64,000 bases of DNA from Cycas panzhihuaensis (taxonomy: Eukaryota > Cycadophyta): contig CM041465.1 of NCBI GenBank assembly GCA_023213395.1, positions 33,425,741 through 33,489,740 on the forward strand, read 5' to 3'. A program made the translations under genes and the position numbers. The notes below the pieces were generated by a model. It did not search any database and was not told the origin of the DNA. It worked only from the letters and a program-made list of their open reading frames with translations. Positions 20,721 to 30,699 of this stretch are shown here, piece after piece (position 1 is the first letter of the stretch; each line of letters starts with the position of its first letter).

Positions 20721-21690
20721 AGCCATCAATATTTGAAGATACTGTGAAATGGATAAAGAGTTGTGATATTTGCTAGCAAGTGGGTAAACATGGCAAATGT
20801 CATTTTATGGCTTACATCTGATTCTGGCGCAAGCACCCTTTGAGAAATGGGGATTGGATTTTATCAGACTGATAAGCGGACGAATGCTAGATATATACTG
20901 GTGGCCACCGATTTTTTCACAAAATGGATAGAAGCCCGACCCCTTAGGCATTGTGATGCTATCGGTACCACGAAATTCTTGTATGAAAATATCATTGTCC
21001 GTTTTGGTTGTCCATTAGAACTAGTATCAGACCAGGGTAGTAGTTTTTTAAATAGTACCATAAAGCATTTGACTAACGAATTCATGATTCAACATTATCA
21101 ATCTTCTCCCTATTACCCTAGAGCTAATGGCTAGGTGGAAGAGAGCCAACAAAATTTTGAATATAGCTCTATCTAAGATATGTAGTGAAGGCAAAACGGA
21201 TCGAGCAGAACAACTGCATTCTGTCCTTTGGGTGGATCGGACAACCATTAAATGACTGCACAAGCAAACACCTTTTCAGTTGGTTTATGGTTTATAAGCG
21301 ATACTTCCATTGGAATTCCAAGTAGAAAGCTTTCGGGTAGCCGTCTAGCTATGGACAAACAAATTAGATTCATGGAACGAGAGGATTGTGGAGTTGTTGA
21401 AACTAGATGAAAGAAGAGAACGAGCATTGTGGGAATTGAAAATTGAGAAACAACAATGAAAAGCCTAGCATGATCGATACCTATAGGTACCAGAATTTTA
21501 TGAGGGTGACTTGGTGTCGATGTACGATAACAAATTTTGAACAAAACTAGGTAAGTTGAAATTACGTTGGTTAGGGCCATATAAGGTAATTCGTATCGGC
21601 AAGAACGGGTAGTCCAACTTGGACAACTTGATGGCAAGATTCTTCCGAAGGTGGTAAACAGTAGCAGGTTGAAGCCATACACGGTGAGAT
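20721..21690 (+). pseudogene. integrase of C
   Basis: The open stretch 20847-21134 has A-R-Y-I-L-V-A-T-D-F-F-T-K-W, the second catalytic Asp in L-V-S-D-Q-G-S-S-F and Y-P-R-A-N-G before the catalytic Glu. Upstream the zinc domain can be followed with stops; downstream Q-L-V-Y-G and L-R-W-L-G-P-Y-K-V mark the C-terminus. There is no chromodomain. Confidence 0.85.
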
Positions 21691-22089
21691 GAAAAAAAGG
21701 AAGAAAATGATGAAAAATGTATGGTGGTAATTGTTGCTATCATCGGAAGGCGAACCCATGAGGAGGTGTGATCGACAGTAATTAAGATTTTAATCGATGA
21801 TAAAAATTGAGGAATATTTACCTCCTCATAAAAAGGCAGACCCGTGGCGGAGTAATTATGGTGGCGCGTGGCACCGAATTCAAAAAGTATATGGAGGTGA
21901 CCATTACTAAGGGAAAACTGTTTGCAATCTACAAGGGTTGCCTTTCCATGATTGTGACAAGACAAGAAGGGTGTGAGCGCATTAATACCTATAGTTACAA
22001 ACCATTTTTTTTTTAGGATTGATGTTAGTTAAATTGCACAAATAAACAAACTGCCTAAACATTCTTGAGCAACCTAGGTGGAAGGGAGA
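21691..22089 (+). other. integrase-to-ORF3 spacer of C
   Basis: No gene is supported. Unlike A and D it has no GTACGTA array. It contains a pyrimidine tract ending in TTTTAG (about 22003-22016), shortly before the ORF3 homology; a splice acceptor is possible but unproven. Confidence 0.5.
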
Positions 22090-22592
22090 AGCGCAGAAAT
22101 GGCAACGAATGACAATTACCTTTAAAGAATCAGATGATTAGATAAGAAAGCAATGGCAAGAAATGAAGCCTGAGGATGAATGTAAAAAGAGGTTGACAGT
22201 CGCGAGATTGAACCAATATGTATTGGTTGACGTTCTTCTGAATATATATAGTCTTTTTTCTATAGCAATTGCAATAGTGGCACGACGGTCGTCCTTGTTG
22301 GGATTTTTGGCGAAAGCAATTGCAATGGTAATAGGACTACCCAATGAAAGACTAGACATTCCCAAGGATAAGCAGATATCTAGGGAACAACTGGCACATG
22401 AAATTTTGCAAAGGAATCTGATGTTTCCAATTTAGGAATTCGGATTTTGAGGATTTCATCTAAGAAAATGCAATGGATAGCTCATTTTCTATTTACAAGA
22501 GTAATTTTAGGACAGAAGAATTCATTTGTGCCCAATCACCTGCACACTATGTTAATTAAAGTTACAAAAGGTCAAAAGTTCAATTGGGCCAG

Positions 22593-22597
22593 GTTTG
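22593..22597. repeat. target duplication of E, left copy (gtttg)
   Basis: It is matched at 27893-27897. It lies inside the third ORF of C. Confidence 0.9.
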
Positions 22598-23232
22598 TGT
22601 TGGATATTGTGACAACAATATTTTGGAGCTAAAATTTTGGCATGTTTTCGACGTGGTTTCCCCCCTAATCTTTCTCGGGGGGTTCCAAGGGGGGCGGGAG
22701 CCTCCCTTGGTAGAAATCTTGAGGGGTGTGGAACGCCTGCTAAGAGGGGTTCAGGCGATGGCCCACCCAAAAATTAGCCCTGTAAACCATATTACAATGT
22801 AAAGAGAATCAGGGTCGTTCGATACAAATACCCTAGATTCTATGGTTGAGATTTATGCCTTGGATGTCCCTCTCATGTAGCCCGATTTAGGGCTTTTTCT
22901 TATTATGTTGTATGTAATGTAATGTACTGTGATGAGGGCGGCGGCTGGTTGTTGTTCTTGAGAGCACTCTTCTACTGAGATGTACTTTTTCTCCATTCTA
23001 CAGCAATAAAGATCGATACCTTTCCTGTGTGGATGTTTCCCTAGCACACTGCTAGGGTTTTACCACGTTATATCGGGTGCATATGTGATGTTTGACTTTC
23101 ATTTTCATGTTATTGTATAATCTCTGATTTTAAAACTTGCATGTAATTTTAAGTTTCAATTTCTGTAACTAGTTGCAAGAATGCAATAGATCTTGGTGGC
23201 GGTTAAAGGGTTGGGACCTTGTATTCTCAACA
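22598..23232 (+). repeat. 5' LTR of E (635 bp)
   Basis: It starts TGTTGGATATTG and ends CTCAACA. It holds a C-run and G-run patch around 22660-22700 that is slightly rearranged in the 3' LTR. Confidence 0.93.
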
Positions 23233-23234
23233 AG

Positions 23235-23247
23235 TGGTATCGGAGCC
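23235..23247 (+). other. primer-binding site of E
   Basis: TGGTATCGGAGCC, two bases after the LTR, complementary to the 3' end of initiator Met tRNA apart from one position. Confidence 0.85.
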
Positions 23248-23303
23248 ACTCTTTTTTTTGCAGCTTGTTTGTGAAGGTTTTGGTGTCGGCTTTTCTACAC
23301 CAA

Positions 23304-24150
23304 ATGACGAAACTAGCAGGTGCAAAGTTCGAGGTGGAGAAATTCAATGGCAAGAACAACTTTGAGTTGTGGAAGCTAAAAGCGCATGATGTTCTTGTAC
23401 AACAAGGTTTGTACAAAGCCCTTGCAGGTAAATCGAAGAAACTCACAGGGATGGACGATGATGAATGGGATGACTTAGACAAAATGGCACTTAGCACAAT
23501 ACGATTGTGCTTGGCAGATGAAGTCTTGTTTAACATCGCAGGGGAGGAGACAACAGCAGGATTATGGACCCGGTTGGAAGGTCAGATATGACCAAATCGA
23601 TGTGAATCAAATCTACCCAAGAGGCAAGCTGTACTCATTACGGATGAAGGAAGGTACAAAATTGTCGACCATTTAAATATTTTCAATACTCTTATTTGTC
23701 AGTTGACCAGTATCGATGTTAAAATTGAGGATGAGGACAAGGCTGTTACCTTGTTATGCTCATTACCCGAATCCTAGGATAATATTGTCACCTCAATTAG
23801 TTTTAGCACTACAAATGTATTGGATTATGATTCTGTTGTGAGTGCTTTGCTAATGGAAGAAGTGCGGAGGAAGTCTAGTCTTGAAACCTCCACACCAGAA
23901 GCTATGACGGCAAGGGGTAGAACGATTGAGAGAGGACAAAACTCCAGGGATACATTGAGGTCCAAGTCAAAGAGCAAAAAGAGTAAGCTCAGATGTTGTC
24001 ACTGTAATAAGATCGGTCACCTCAAGGAGGATTGCTACAAAAGGAAGGAGTTCCAGAAAAAGGAAGATCCTGCCAAGGAGGCGAATCAGGTGGAGTCAAA
24101 TCAAGGTATGGATGATGATGTCTTGGTTGCTTGTAATGTTTCTCATTATC
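23304..24150 (+). pseudogene. Gag of E
   Basis: The ATG at 23304 starts M-T-K-L-A-G-A-K-F. The copia Gag domain follows, with F-N-G-K-N-N-F-E-L-W and C-S-L-P-E-S where Trp has become TAG. A frameshift after 23589 is compensated by about 23700. The zinc knuckle is C-C-H-C-N-K-I-G-H-L-K-E-D-C at about 23995. It is the usual size for the group. Confidence 0.87.
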
Positions 24151-24780
24151 ACCATGACTGGTTGTTAGATTCAGGTGCTTCGCATCACATGTGTCCACAC
24201 AAGAGTTGGTTTTCATCATACCAATCTCTTGATGGTGGTGATGTGCTTATGGGGAATGAAGTTTCTTGTAAGACAGTGGGCATTGGTAGCATCAGGATTA
24301 AGATGTTCGATGGGGTAGTGAGAACATTAACTGAGGTTAGACATGTACTTGATCTGAAAAGGAATCTGATTTCCTTGGGTGAACTAGATTCGGGTGGTTA
24401 TAAGCATACAGGTCATGAAGGAGTCCTAAAGGTGTCAAAGGGCACCTTGGTTGTTATGAAAGCCTTAAAGAAAGGAAATCTTTACATTTTAGTTGAAAGT
24501 ATAGATGTCAGCCAAGCAACTATAACAAAAGACTGCAGAAGATCCAACTCAGTTATGGCATCAGAGACTTGGGCACATGAGTGAGAGAGGACTTAAGGTG
24601 CTGATAAACCGTAAGTTGCTTCCTAACTTGCGACTTCGGACTTGGCTTTACGTAAACATTGTGTTTACGGAAAGCGATGTAGACTCAGGTTTAAAGTAGG
24701 GAGTCACACTAGTAAAGGCGTTTTGGATTACATACATTCAGATGTATGGTGACCAGCCCCTAAAATATCTTGTGGAGGAT
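24151..24780 (+). pseudogene. protease and pre-integrase of E
   Basis: The retropepsin motif L-L-D-S-G-A-S-H-H-M-C-P lies at about 24162-24197. The frame then runs through V-R-H-V-L-D-L-K-R-N-L-I-S-L-G-E-L to a stop at 24582. The integrase zinc region continues in another frame to Y-I-H-S-D-V-W near 24740. Confidence 0.85.
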
Positions 24781-25451
24781 CATTGTATTTTGTCACATTT
24801 ATAGATGATTGCTCCAGGAAGGTATGGGTCTATTTTTTGAAAAGAAAATCTGTAGTGTTTAGTGTGTTTAAGCAGTTCAAGGCTGTAGTTGAGAACAACA
24901 CTGGTAAGACAATCAAATGTTTAAGAACTGACAATGGAGGTGAGTTCAACTCTTTGGAATTTGAGAACTATTGCAGAGAAGCTGGGATCGAAAGACACAA
25001 GACCACTAGCTATACTCCACAGCAAAATGGCATTGCTGAGCGCATGAATAGGACACTCTTGGAAAGAACAAGAAGCATGCTAAGTAATGCAGAAGTGGAG
25101 CAGGGCTTGTGGGCAGAAGTTGTTCAAACAACTTGCTATCTGGTAAACAGGTCACCATCACTTGCAATAGATTGCAAGATTCCTGAAGAGGTATGGACTG
25201 GACATCCATGTGAGTATTCAAATTTAAAAGTTTTTGGTTGTGATGCTTATGCCTACACTGACAAAAGTAAACGTTCAAAGTTAGATCAAAAATCCAAGAG
25301 ATATATCTTTGTTGGTTATGGTTATAAGGATGGTGTGAAGGGATACAGGTTGTGGGATCCTACTGCCCACAAAATCACTATTAACAGAGATGTCGTATTT
25401 GATGAATCTCCCCTTGTAAAATCAGACAATGGAGAAGTTGAAATGAAATAG
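24781..25451 (+). pseudogene. integrase core of E
   Basis: An open frame of 222 codons. It includes F-I-D-D-C-S-R-K-V-W, the second Asp in R-T-D-N-G-G-E-F, and the Glu in Q-Q-N-G-I-A-E-R, so the catalytic triad is intact (first Asp in S-D-V-W just upstream). It ends K-I-T-I-N-R-D-V-V-F-D-E, the usual C-terminal motif of copia integrase. It is a polyprotein fragment, not a gene of its own. Confidence 0.88.
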
Positions 25452-25479
25452 GAGCAGCAAGCTAAACATCAACAAGTCA

Positions 25480-27213
25480 AGTTTGAAATGCGACCATACG
25501 TGGAATCAAGAGCATGAAGATCTTTACGAAGATGAATCGGTGATTCACAGGAGTATGTGGACACTCCTCTGCCAACAGTTAGAAGATCTACACGAGTTAG
25601 TCATCCACCTAACAGGTACAACCCTTCTATTTCTATTGCTTTGGTTTCTAATGATGTTGAGCCCACCTGTTATCAGGAAGCAGTAGATGATATCCATGGT
25701 GAGAAGTGGAAAAGGGCTATGCAGGAAGAGATAGATGCTTTGAAGAAAAATAATTCATGGGACTTGGTAGAACTTCCACATGGCAGGAAGACTGTTGGTT
25801 GCAGGTGGGTTTTAAGAAAGAAAACAGATGTTGATGGAAAGGTTGATAAATACAAGGCAAGACTGGTGGCTAAAGGTTTTGCATAGAAAGCAGGTATTGA
25901 CTTTCATGAGATCTTTTCACCAGTTGTCAAACTTGTTTCAATTCGAAGTCTTTGTTAGAATTGGTAGCTTCTCTCGATTTGGAGTTGGAGTAGTGAGATG
26001 TAAAAGCAACTTTTATACGTGGAGATTTAGATGAGGAGAACTATATGGATCAACCAGAAGGGTTTGTACAAGATGGGAGAAAAAGACTTGTTTGCAGGGT
26101 CAGGAAATCATTGTATGGCCTGAAGTAATCACCCAGGTAGTGGTACAAGAAGTTTGATGCCTTTATGGAGAGCCAAAATTTTAAAAGAAGTGAGTATGAT
26201 CATTGTGTTTACTTTAAATTTATGGACAATGGCTTATTCATTATCTTGGTATTATATGTTGATGACATGCTAGTTGCAAGCAAGAGCATGGAAGAAATCA
26301 ATAAGCTAAAAGCTCAATTGGCTAGGACTTTTGATATGAAGGATCTAGGAGCTGCAAAACAAATCTTAGGCATGGAGATACATAGAGACAGGAAAAATGG
26401 TAAGCTATGGTTATCACAGTAGAAATATGTGGAGAAGGTGCTAACCAGGTTTGGTATGGCAAATGTGAAACCAGTGAGTATCCCATTGGCTTCCCACTTC
26501 AAGCTTTCTTCGAATATGAGTCCTAGTAGTGAAGAAGAAAAGACTTATATGTCTTGTGTGCCTTATGTCAGTGCAGTAGGAAGTTTGATGTATGCCATAG
26601 TATGTACAAGACCTGATATTTCACATGCAGTCGGTGTAGTTAGCAGGTTTATGGCAAATCCAGGAAAGGAACATTGGGTTGCAGTGAAATGGATGCTTCG
26701 GTATTTGAAAGGGATGAGGACTACTGCATCACCTTTGGAGGTACAGGTAATCAGGTTTGTGGATATGTCGATTCAGACTTTGCAGGAGATTTAGACAAAA
26801 GAAGGTCTACTTCAGGTTATGTTTTTACTCTTGCAAATGGTCCAGTTAGTTGGATGTCCAAATTGCAGAGCACAATTGCACTGTCAACCACAGAAGCTAA
26901 ATATGTTGTTGCAGCACATGCTTGTAAAGAAGCAATGATTCTGGTCTATTGGTTGAGCTTGGAAGGAGATAGGAAAATGTAAAGGTATTTTGTGATAGTC
27001 AAAGTGCCATTTGCTTAGCCAAGAATCCAGCTTATCACAGTAAAACAAAGCATATTGCTCTTAAATACCATTGTTAAACAGGTTGTGGAAGCAGGTGGAG
27101 TGGCACTTGAGAAGATTCACACCAATTAGAATTGTACTGATATATTAACAAAACCAGTACCATTAGAGAAGTTCAAATGGTGTTTGACTTCTCTTGGCTT
27201 GCAGAAAAGATGA
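25480..27213 (+). pseudogene. reverse transcriptase and RNase H of E
   Basis: RT begins with W-K-R-A-M-Q-E-E-I and reaches K-G-F-A-stop-K-A-G, where Gln is expected. A frameshift near 25940 follows, then the active site L-Y-V-D-D-M at about 26247. RNase H has Y-V-D-S-D-F-A-G-D-L-D-K-R-R and S-T-T-E-A-K-Y. Further stops replacing Gln lie near 26127, 26138 and 26420. The frame ends just before the polypurine tract. Confidence 0.9.
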
Positions 27214-27249
27214 TGAAGGGTCCAGGAAAGGTACCGGGTAATTGTTGTC

Positions 27250-27260
27250 AAGGTGGAGAT
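27250..27260 (+). other. polypurine tract of E
   Basis: AAGGTGGAGAT directly precedes the 3' LTR, the standard form in this copia group. Confidence 0.85.
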
Positions 27261-27892
27261 TGTTGGATATTGTGACAACAATATTTTGGGGTTAAAATTT
27301 TGGCATGTTTTCGGCGCTGTTTTCCCCCCTAGTCTTTCTCGGGGGGTTCCAAGGGGGGTGGGAGCCCCCCTTGGCCAGGGGGTGTGGAATGCCCCCTGCT
27401 AAGAGGGAGTTCAGGGGCGATAGCCAGGCCAAAAAATTAGCCACAGAAACCATATTAAAATGTAAAGAGAATTAGGGTCGTTCGATACAAATACCCTAGA
27501 TTCTACGGTTGAGATTTATGCCTTGGATGTCCTTCTCATGTAGCCCGATTTAGGGCTTTTTCTTATTATGTTGTATGTAATGTAATGTACTGTGATGAGG
27601 GTGGCGGCTGGTTGTTGTTCACGAGCACTCACCTTTGAGATGTATTGTTTCTCCATTCTACAGTAATAAAGATCGATACCTTTCCTGTGTGGATGTTTCC
27701 CTAGCACACTGCTAGGGTTTTACCACGTTATATCGGGTGCATATGTGATGTTTGACTTTCATTTTCATGTTATTGTATAATCTCTGATTTTAGAACTTTC
27801 ATGTAATTTTAAGTTTCAATTTCTGTAACTAGTTGCAAGAATGCAATAGATCTTAGTGGCGGTTAAAGGGTTGGGACCTTGTACTATTAATA
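27261..27892 (+). repeat. 3' LTR of E (632 bp)
   Basis: It aligns with 22598-23232. Its last bases are ATTAATA where the 5' copy has CTCAACA, so the terminal CA has mutated to TA; the duplication gtttg right after confirms the end. Confidence 0.9.
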
Positions 27893-27897
27893 GTTTG
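27893..27897. repeat. target duplication of E, right copy (gtttg)
   Basis: It matches 22593-22597. Confidence 0.9.
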
Positions 27898-29216
27898 TCT
27901 CTATTAAATTCCTAAAAATTTTGGAAGCTGTAAAGGGTGCCACTTAGTCCATCATTTTTTTTTTATCCTACTCTGTTTCAAGGTTTGTTGTTCTCACAAT
28001 GCCTAGGAATTCAACTTCTGGAGGTTGAGGAAGGACAACCTCTACTGGCAAAATGGATAGAGTTATTTTCAAGAGAGCGTGGACAAGGTTCTTTGCCATT
28101 GACTAAGCTACATAAGTAGGTTAGTAACTAGCTCCACCTACAGTGGCAGGCAAGCACTCCCCAGTCATGTCCAACAAAGGAGGAAGAGATAGAGGAGAAA
28201 CCATGAGTAGAGGCAACCTCGCGGACTTGAGTAAGGACACATAATCAGAAGAGAAAAGAGGAAGAGAATAAGAAAGAAGAAATAAGAGAAGGGAAACGAA
28301 AGGTGGAGGAGAAACCTACTACAGGTAAGGAGGGGGTAGAACAATTGGAGAAAAAGACAAGAACAGTTGGACCGTTGAAATATGAAGAAGAGGAGAAACA
28401 GAGGAAGAGAAAATTAGTAGTGGAGAAAAGACGACAAGAAATTTTAGAGATGTTAAATAATCAAGCACTAGAGGTAGAATTTAATCAATCAGAGAATTAC
28501 CTGAAAGAAGGCCTAGATCCGATGAACTGTGACCTGCAAGATGTCTCCCAATGGAAGACTTCCTTCCTGGCAAGGGTAACAAGGTAGCTCATGATGGAGA
28601 TGGAATGGAGGAACATAAGACCTCCGCCATACATGCAAAGGATTTAGAAGCTTGAAGAATAGTTGGGAGCAACAGAAGCTCACTTAGAGTTTTTGAAGAA
28701 ATTTATTTTAACTTAGGTAAAAAATACGGATGAGATTAGTCACAAAGTTCAAGCTTTTAAAGACTGCTTCTACCAGGAAATTTCCCCAGGATTACATAAA
28801 GTCATTTATAAGTTGGGTGCATGGATACTTGAGATTGAGGAAGATGCAGAACATGTGACTAAATTTTGGACCAAGATATGTCACTTGCGGCATGATTTGT
28901 CAAGGATGGAACAAATGTACAATGAGGCGACGAACGAGATTCAAAAGTTGCATAGGGGAGAAAACCGACATTGGCACAATTAGATGCATTAAGAGATCTT
29001 GCGATTCTTATGGATCATTGTTGGTTGCAAAGAATTGAAATTCCGCCAACTATTATAAGGTCAGATACAAATTATATTTGGCAAGTAATGAATAGATTGC
29101 GCAAGGAGTTAAATGATATGTGAATAGATGTTTATTATTTTTTGCAGGGGGAGGAATAGGTGAAAGAAGGAATTTTTTCTCTTTTCAAACAAGTGAGGGC
29201 ACTTGTTGGTTTTGTG

Positions 29217-29227
29217 ACAGGGGGAGA
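29217..29227 (+). other. polypurine tract of C
   Basis: ACAGGGGGAGA immediately precedes a TG start, as expected for a plus-strand primer next to the 3' LTR. Confidence 0.75.
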
Positions 29228-29324
29228 TGTGTGTGGGTAAAATTGCATACACAATTTTGCAAAAGAATTCTGAAATTTTATAAATTTGCAAACAGATGAG
29301 TCAGGTAATGTGCAAACTATAGTC

Positions 29325-29785
29325 GGGGGAAGTAACTGCGAGTAGATAGCAGTTGGATTGCAATTATGAGTAGATCGTGACTCGAGTCACAAGTACGTAG
29401 CGAATCGCAGTCAAAGTCGTGATTGCAAGTTGATCGTGGTTGGTCGCGAGCAAATCGTAGCCTAGGTCGTGAGTACAAGTCGATCGCAATTAGGGTCAAG
29501 AGTGCAAGATGATCGCAGTTTAGGTAGTGGTTGCGAGTTGATCACAGTTCGGGTTGTTGTTGCAAGCTGATTGCAGTTCAAGTCATAGTTGCGAGCCGAT
29601 CGCGGTTCGGGCCGTGGTTGTGAGCAGATCACAATTCAGGCTGTGGTTGCGAGCAGATAGCACCTTGGGCGGTGGTTGTGAGCAGATCGCAGTTGGGGTT
29701 GTAACTGCAAGCAGATCGCAGACAAGATTGCAAGTTGATCATAGGCTAAACATAATTACGAGCAGATCGTAATTAAGGACTAGAA
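29325..29785 (+). repeat. 29-bp minisatellite in the U3 of C
   Basis: A unit like GTGGTTGCGAGCAGATCGCA plus nine bases recurs about 15 times. The GATC/GATA anchor falls at 29540, 29569, 29598, 29627, 29656, 29685 and 29714, exactly 29 bp apart. Each unit carries an inverted GCGA...TCGC or a degraded form. It lies upstream of the TATA box, where LTR enhancers sit. Confidence 0.85.
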
Positions 29786-29891
29786 TCCAAGAGTAATCTA
29801 GATGTATTTTTGAACACAACTTGATGTAATGAGCCAATCATTGTCAGTTGTTCTCAGTTGTAACCAACGATGGTTGAAATCGTTGAAATGT

Positions 29892-29899
29892 TATAAATA
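29892..29899 (+). promoter_or_regulatory. TATA box in the LTR of C
   Basis: TATAAATA, about 105 bp downstream of the minisatellite and well inside the inferred LTR, a plausible U3/R promoter. Confidence 0.6.
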
Positions 29900-30047
29900 A
29901 ATAAGGACGGGACAATATGTGTATGTACATGAGATAGGAGGGGTTTGAACATTGTCTTGCAAAAATCTCATTATTGTAGGCTTGATTGGCTAGTCAACTT
30001 TCTGTGTATTGCCGAGTCTGCGTCTGGTTGTGAGAGAACCAAACACA

Positions 30048-30310
30048 GTTCCCTATCTCTAATGATATTGTGTTTTGCATCATGATGGGTGTTCCTTGTG
30101 CTTGCCTTATTCATTGGTGAATGACTTGTATATGAATAGGTACACGATACACAGTATGCCTAAGATATTACTTGTTCCACTTCATGTAGTGAAATGCAGC
30201 ATCTTAATGCATCATTTGAGCCAAGTCAATAAAGCTCCCCTTGAATGAGTCAGTAAGGCTTTGCTTTTCTCACCAAGTGTCATCTCTTTACTTTGTCTAA
30301 CCCTAGAGGT
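30048..30310. other. unassigned flank between C and G
   Basis: This is 263 bp with no frame or repeat that I recognise. It may be the target DNA of C or the true end of its LTR. Confidence 0.4.
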
Positions 30311-30468
30311 TGATAGAAGAATTAATGTTGAATTCATTAATTCATCTTAGTCTTTTTGTAAATGTATTGTACATTTGTAATATTAAAGTGATGCTAGTAA
30401 AGTTAGTACATTGTAAGAGTAATAGCGTCATATTTGTGGTTAGTTACAACTTGAGGTTGTGAGCCTCA
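30311..30468 (+). repeat. 5' LTR of G, left piece
   Basis: It aligns with the start of 40012-40473. It opens with a perfect 9-bp stem GAATTAATG/CATTAATTC (30319-30343), kept at 40020-40044 in the other LTR. The last bases before F were lost together with the start of F's LTR. Confidence 0.88.
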
Positions 30469-30685
30469 TGCACATTTGTTTTGTCCCACATGCAAGTGGA
30501 TCCCACACTCACTATCATATCATGTATTATAAATACATACATAGTGTATCATATGAAATATCTATTGTAAAGATATATTTGTTGCTGTTAATACAATTTG
30601 AGGTACCTTAAGGGTACTGTTCGATCTTGGAGGTGTTTCTGTTCTGTTTTTTGAATATTATCCTATGCAAGTTTGTTTTCCAACA
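30469..30685 (+). repeat. 5' LTR of F (217 bp, left end deleted)
   Basis: It matches 33271-33487. A TATAAATA box lies at 30528-30535. The loss of the first 17 bp plus about 15 bp of target is explained by deletion between two ATGCAC copies. Confidence 0.9.
30528..30535 (+). promoter_or_regulatory. TATA box in the 5' LTR of F
   Basis: TATAAATA, repeated at 33330-33337 in the 3' LTR. Confidence 0.65.
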
Positions 30686-30699
30686 TGGTATCAGAACGT
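30686..30699 (+). other. primer-binding site of F
   Basis: TGGTATCAGAACGT directly abuts the LTR. It matches the initiator Met type over its first ten bases. Confidence 0.8.

Larger units (their letters stand above)
22598..27892 (+). mobile_element. Ty1/copia element E (Tnt1/Tork-like), complete
   Basis: LTRs at 22598-23232 and 27261-27892 and the gtttg duplication define it. Order: Met-type primer site, Gag, protease, integrase, RT, RNase H, polypurine tract. Its Gag start (M-T-K-L...F-N-G-K-N-N-F), the protease W-L-L-D-S-G-A-S-H-H-M and the RNase H phrase Y-V-D-S-D-F-A-G-D-L-D are typical of the Tnt1/Tork group. It is inactive through several stops and frameshifts. Confidence 0.94.
22090..29122 (+). 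pseudogene. third ORF of C, split by E
   Basis: The part before E (22090-22597) has I-G-L-P-N-E-R...I-S-R-E-Q and M-Q-W-I-A-H-F-L-F-T-R...F-N-W-A-R-F, aligning with R-L-P-K-E-G-E... and W-V-A-K-V-I-N-S-R...M-N-W-S-E-F in A. After E (27898) it resumes with P-L-S-P-S-F-F-F-Y-P-T-L-F-Q, matching H-P-S-L-L-L-A-I-L-F-Y-Q. Then come a Lys/Glu-rich purine stretch (28160-28590) and a helical, probably coiled-coil end (28650-29122) finishing N-D-M-stop. Several stops and frameshifts are present. This third, more distant copy shows that the ORF is an old part of the lineage. Confidence 0.75.
1528..30047 (+). mobile_element. Ty3/gypsy element C, split by A0, B(+A) and E
   Basis: Its parts, in order on the plus strand, are reverse transcriptase (1528-2392), RNase H and integrase (20117-21690), a third ORF (about 22090-22597 and 27898-29122), a polypurine tract and a 3' LTR (29228-30047). 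The frames on either side of B and of E join in sequence and in homology, and both inserts have exact 5-bp target duplications, so this is one element. The 5' end (LTR, gag, protease) is left of the window. It is heavily degraded by stops and small indels, and is the oldest element on this side. Confidence 0.88.
29228..30047 (+). repeat. 3' LTR of C (about 820 bp, right end inferred)
   Basis: The start TGTGTGTGG is fixed by the polypurine tract. The end at CCAAACACA is chosen because it gives a near-perfect inverted match to the start (8 of 9). The 5' LTR is outside the window, so the right end cannot be verified. It contains a 29-bp minisatellite (29325-29785) and a TATA box (29892-29899). 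Confidence 0.65.

Noticed and set aside
29325-29785. Regularly spaced 29-bp repeats resembling a CRISPR array
   Set aside because: The repeats are contiguous without unique spacers, the setting is a plant LTR, and no cas genes are present.
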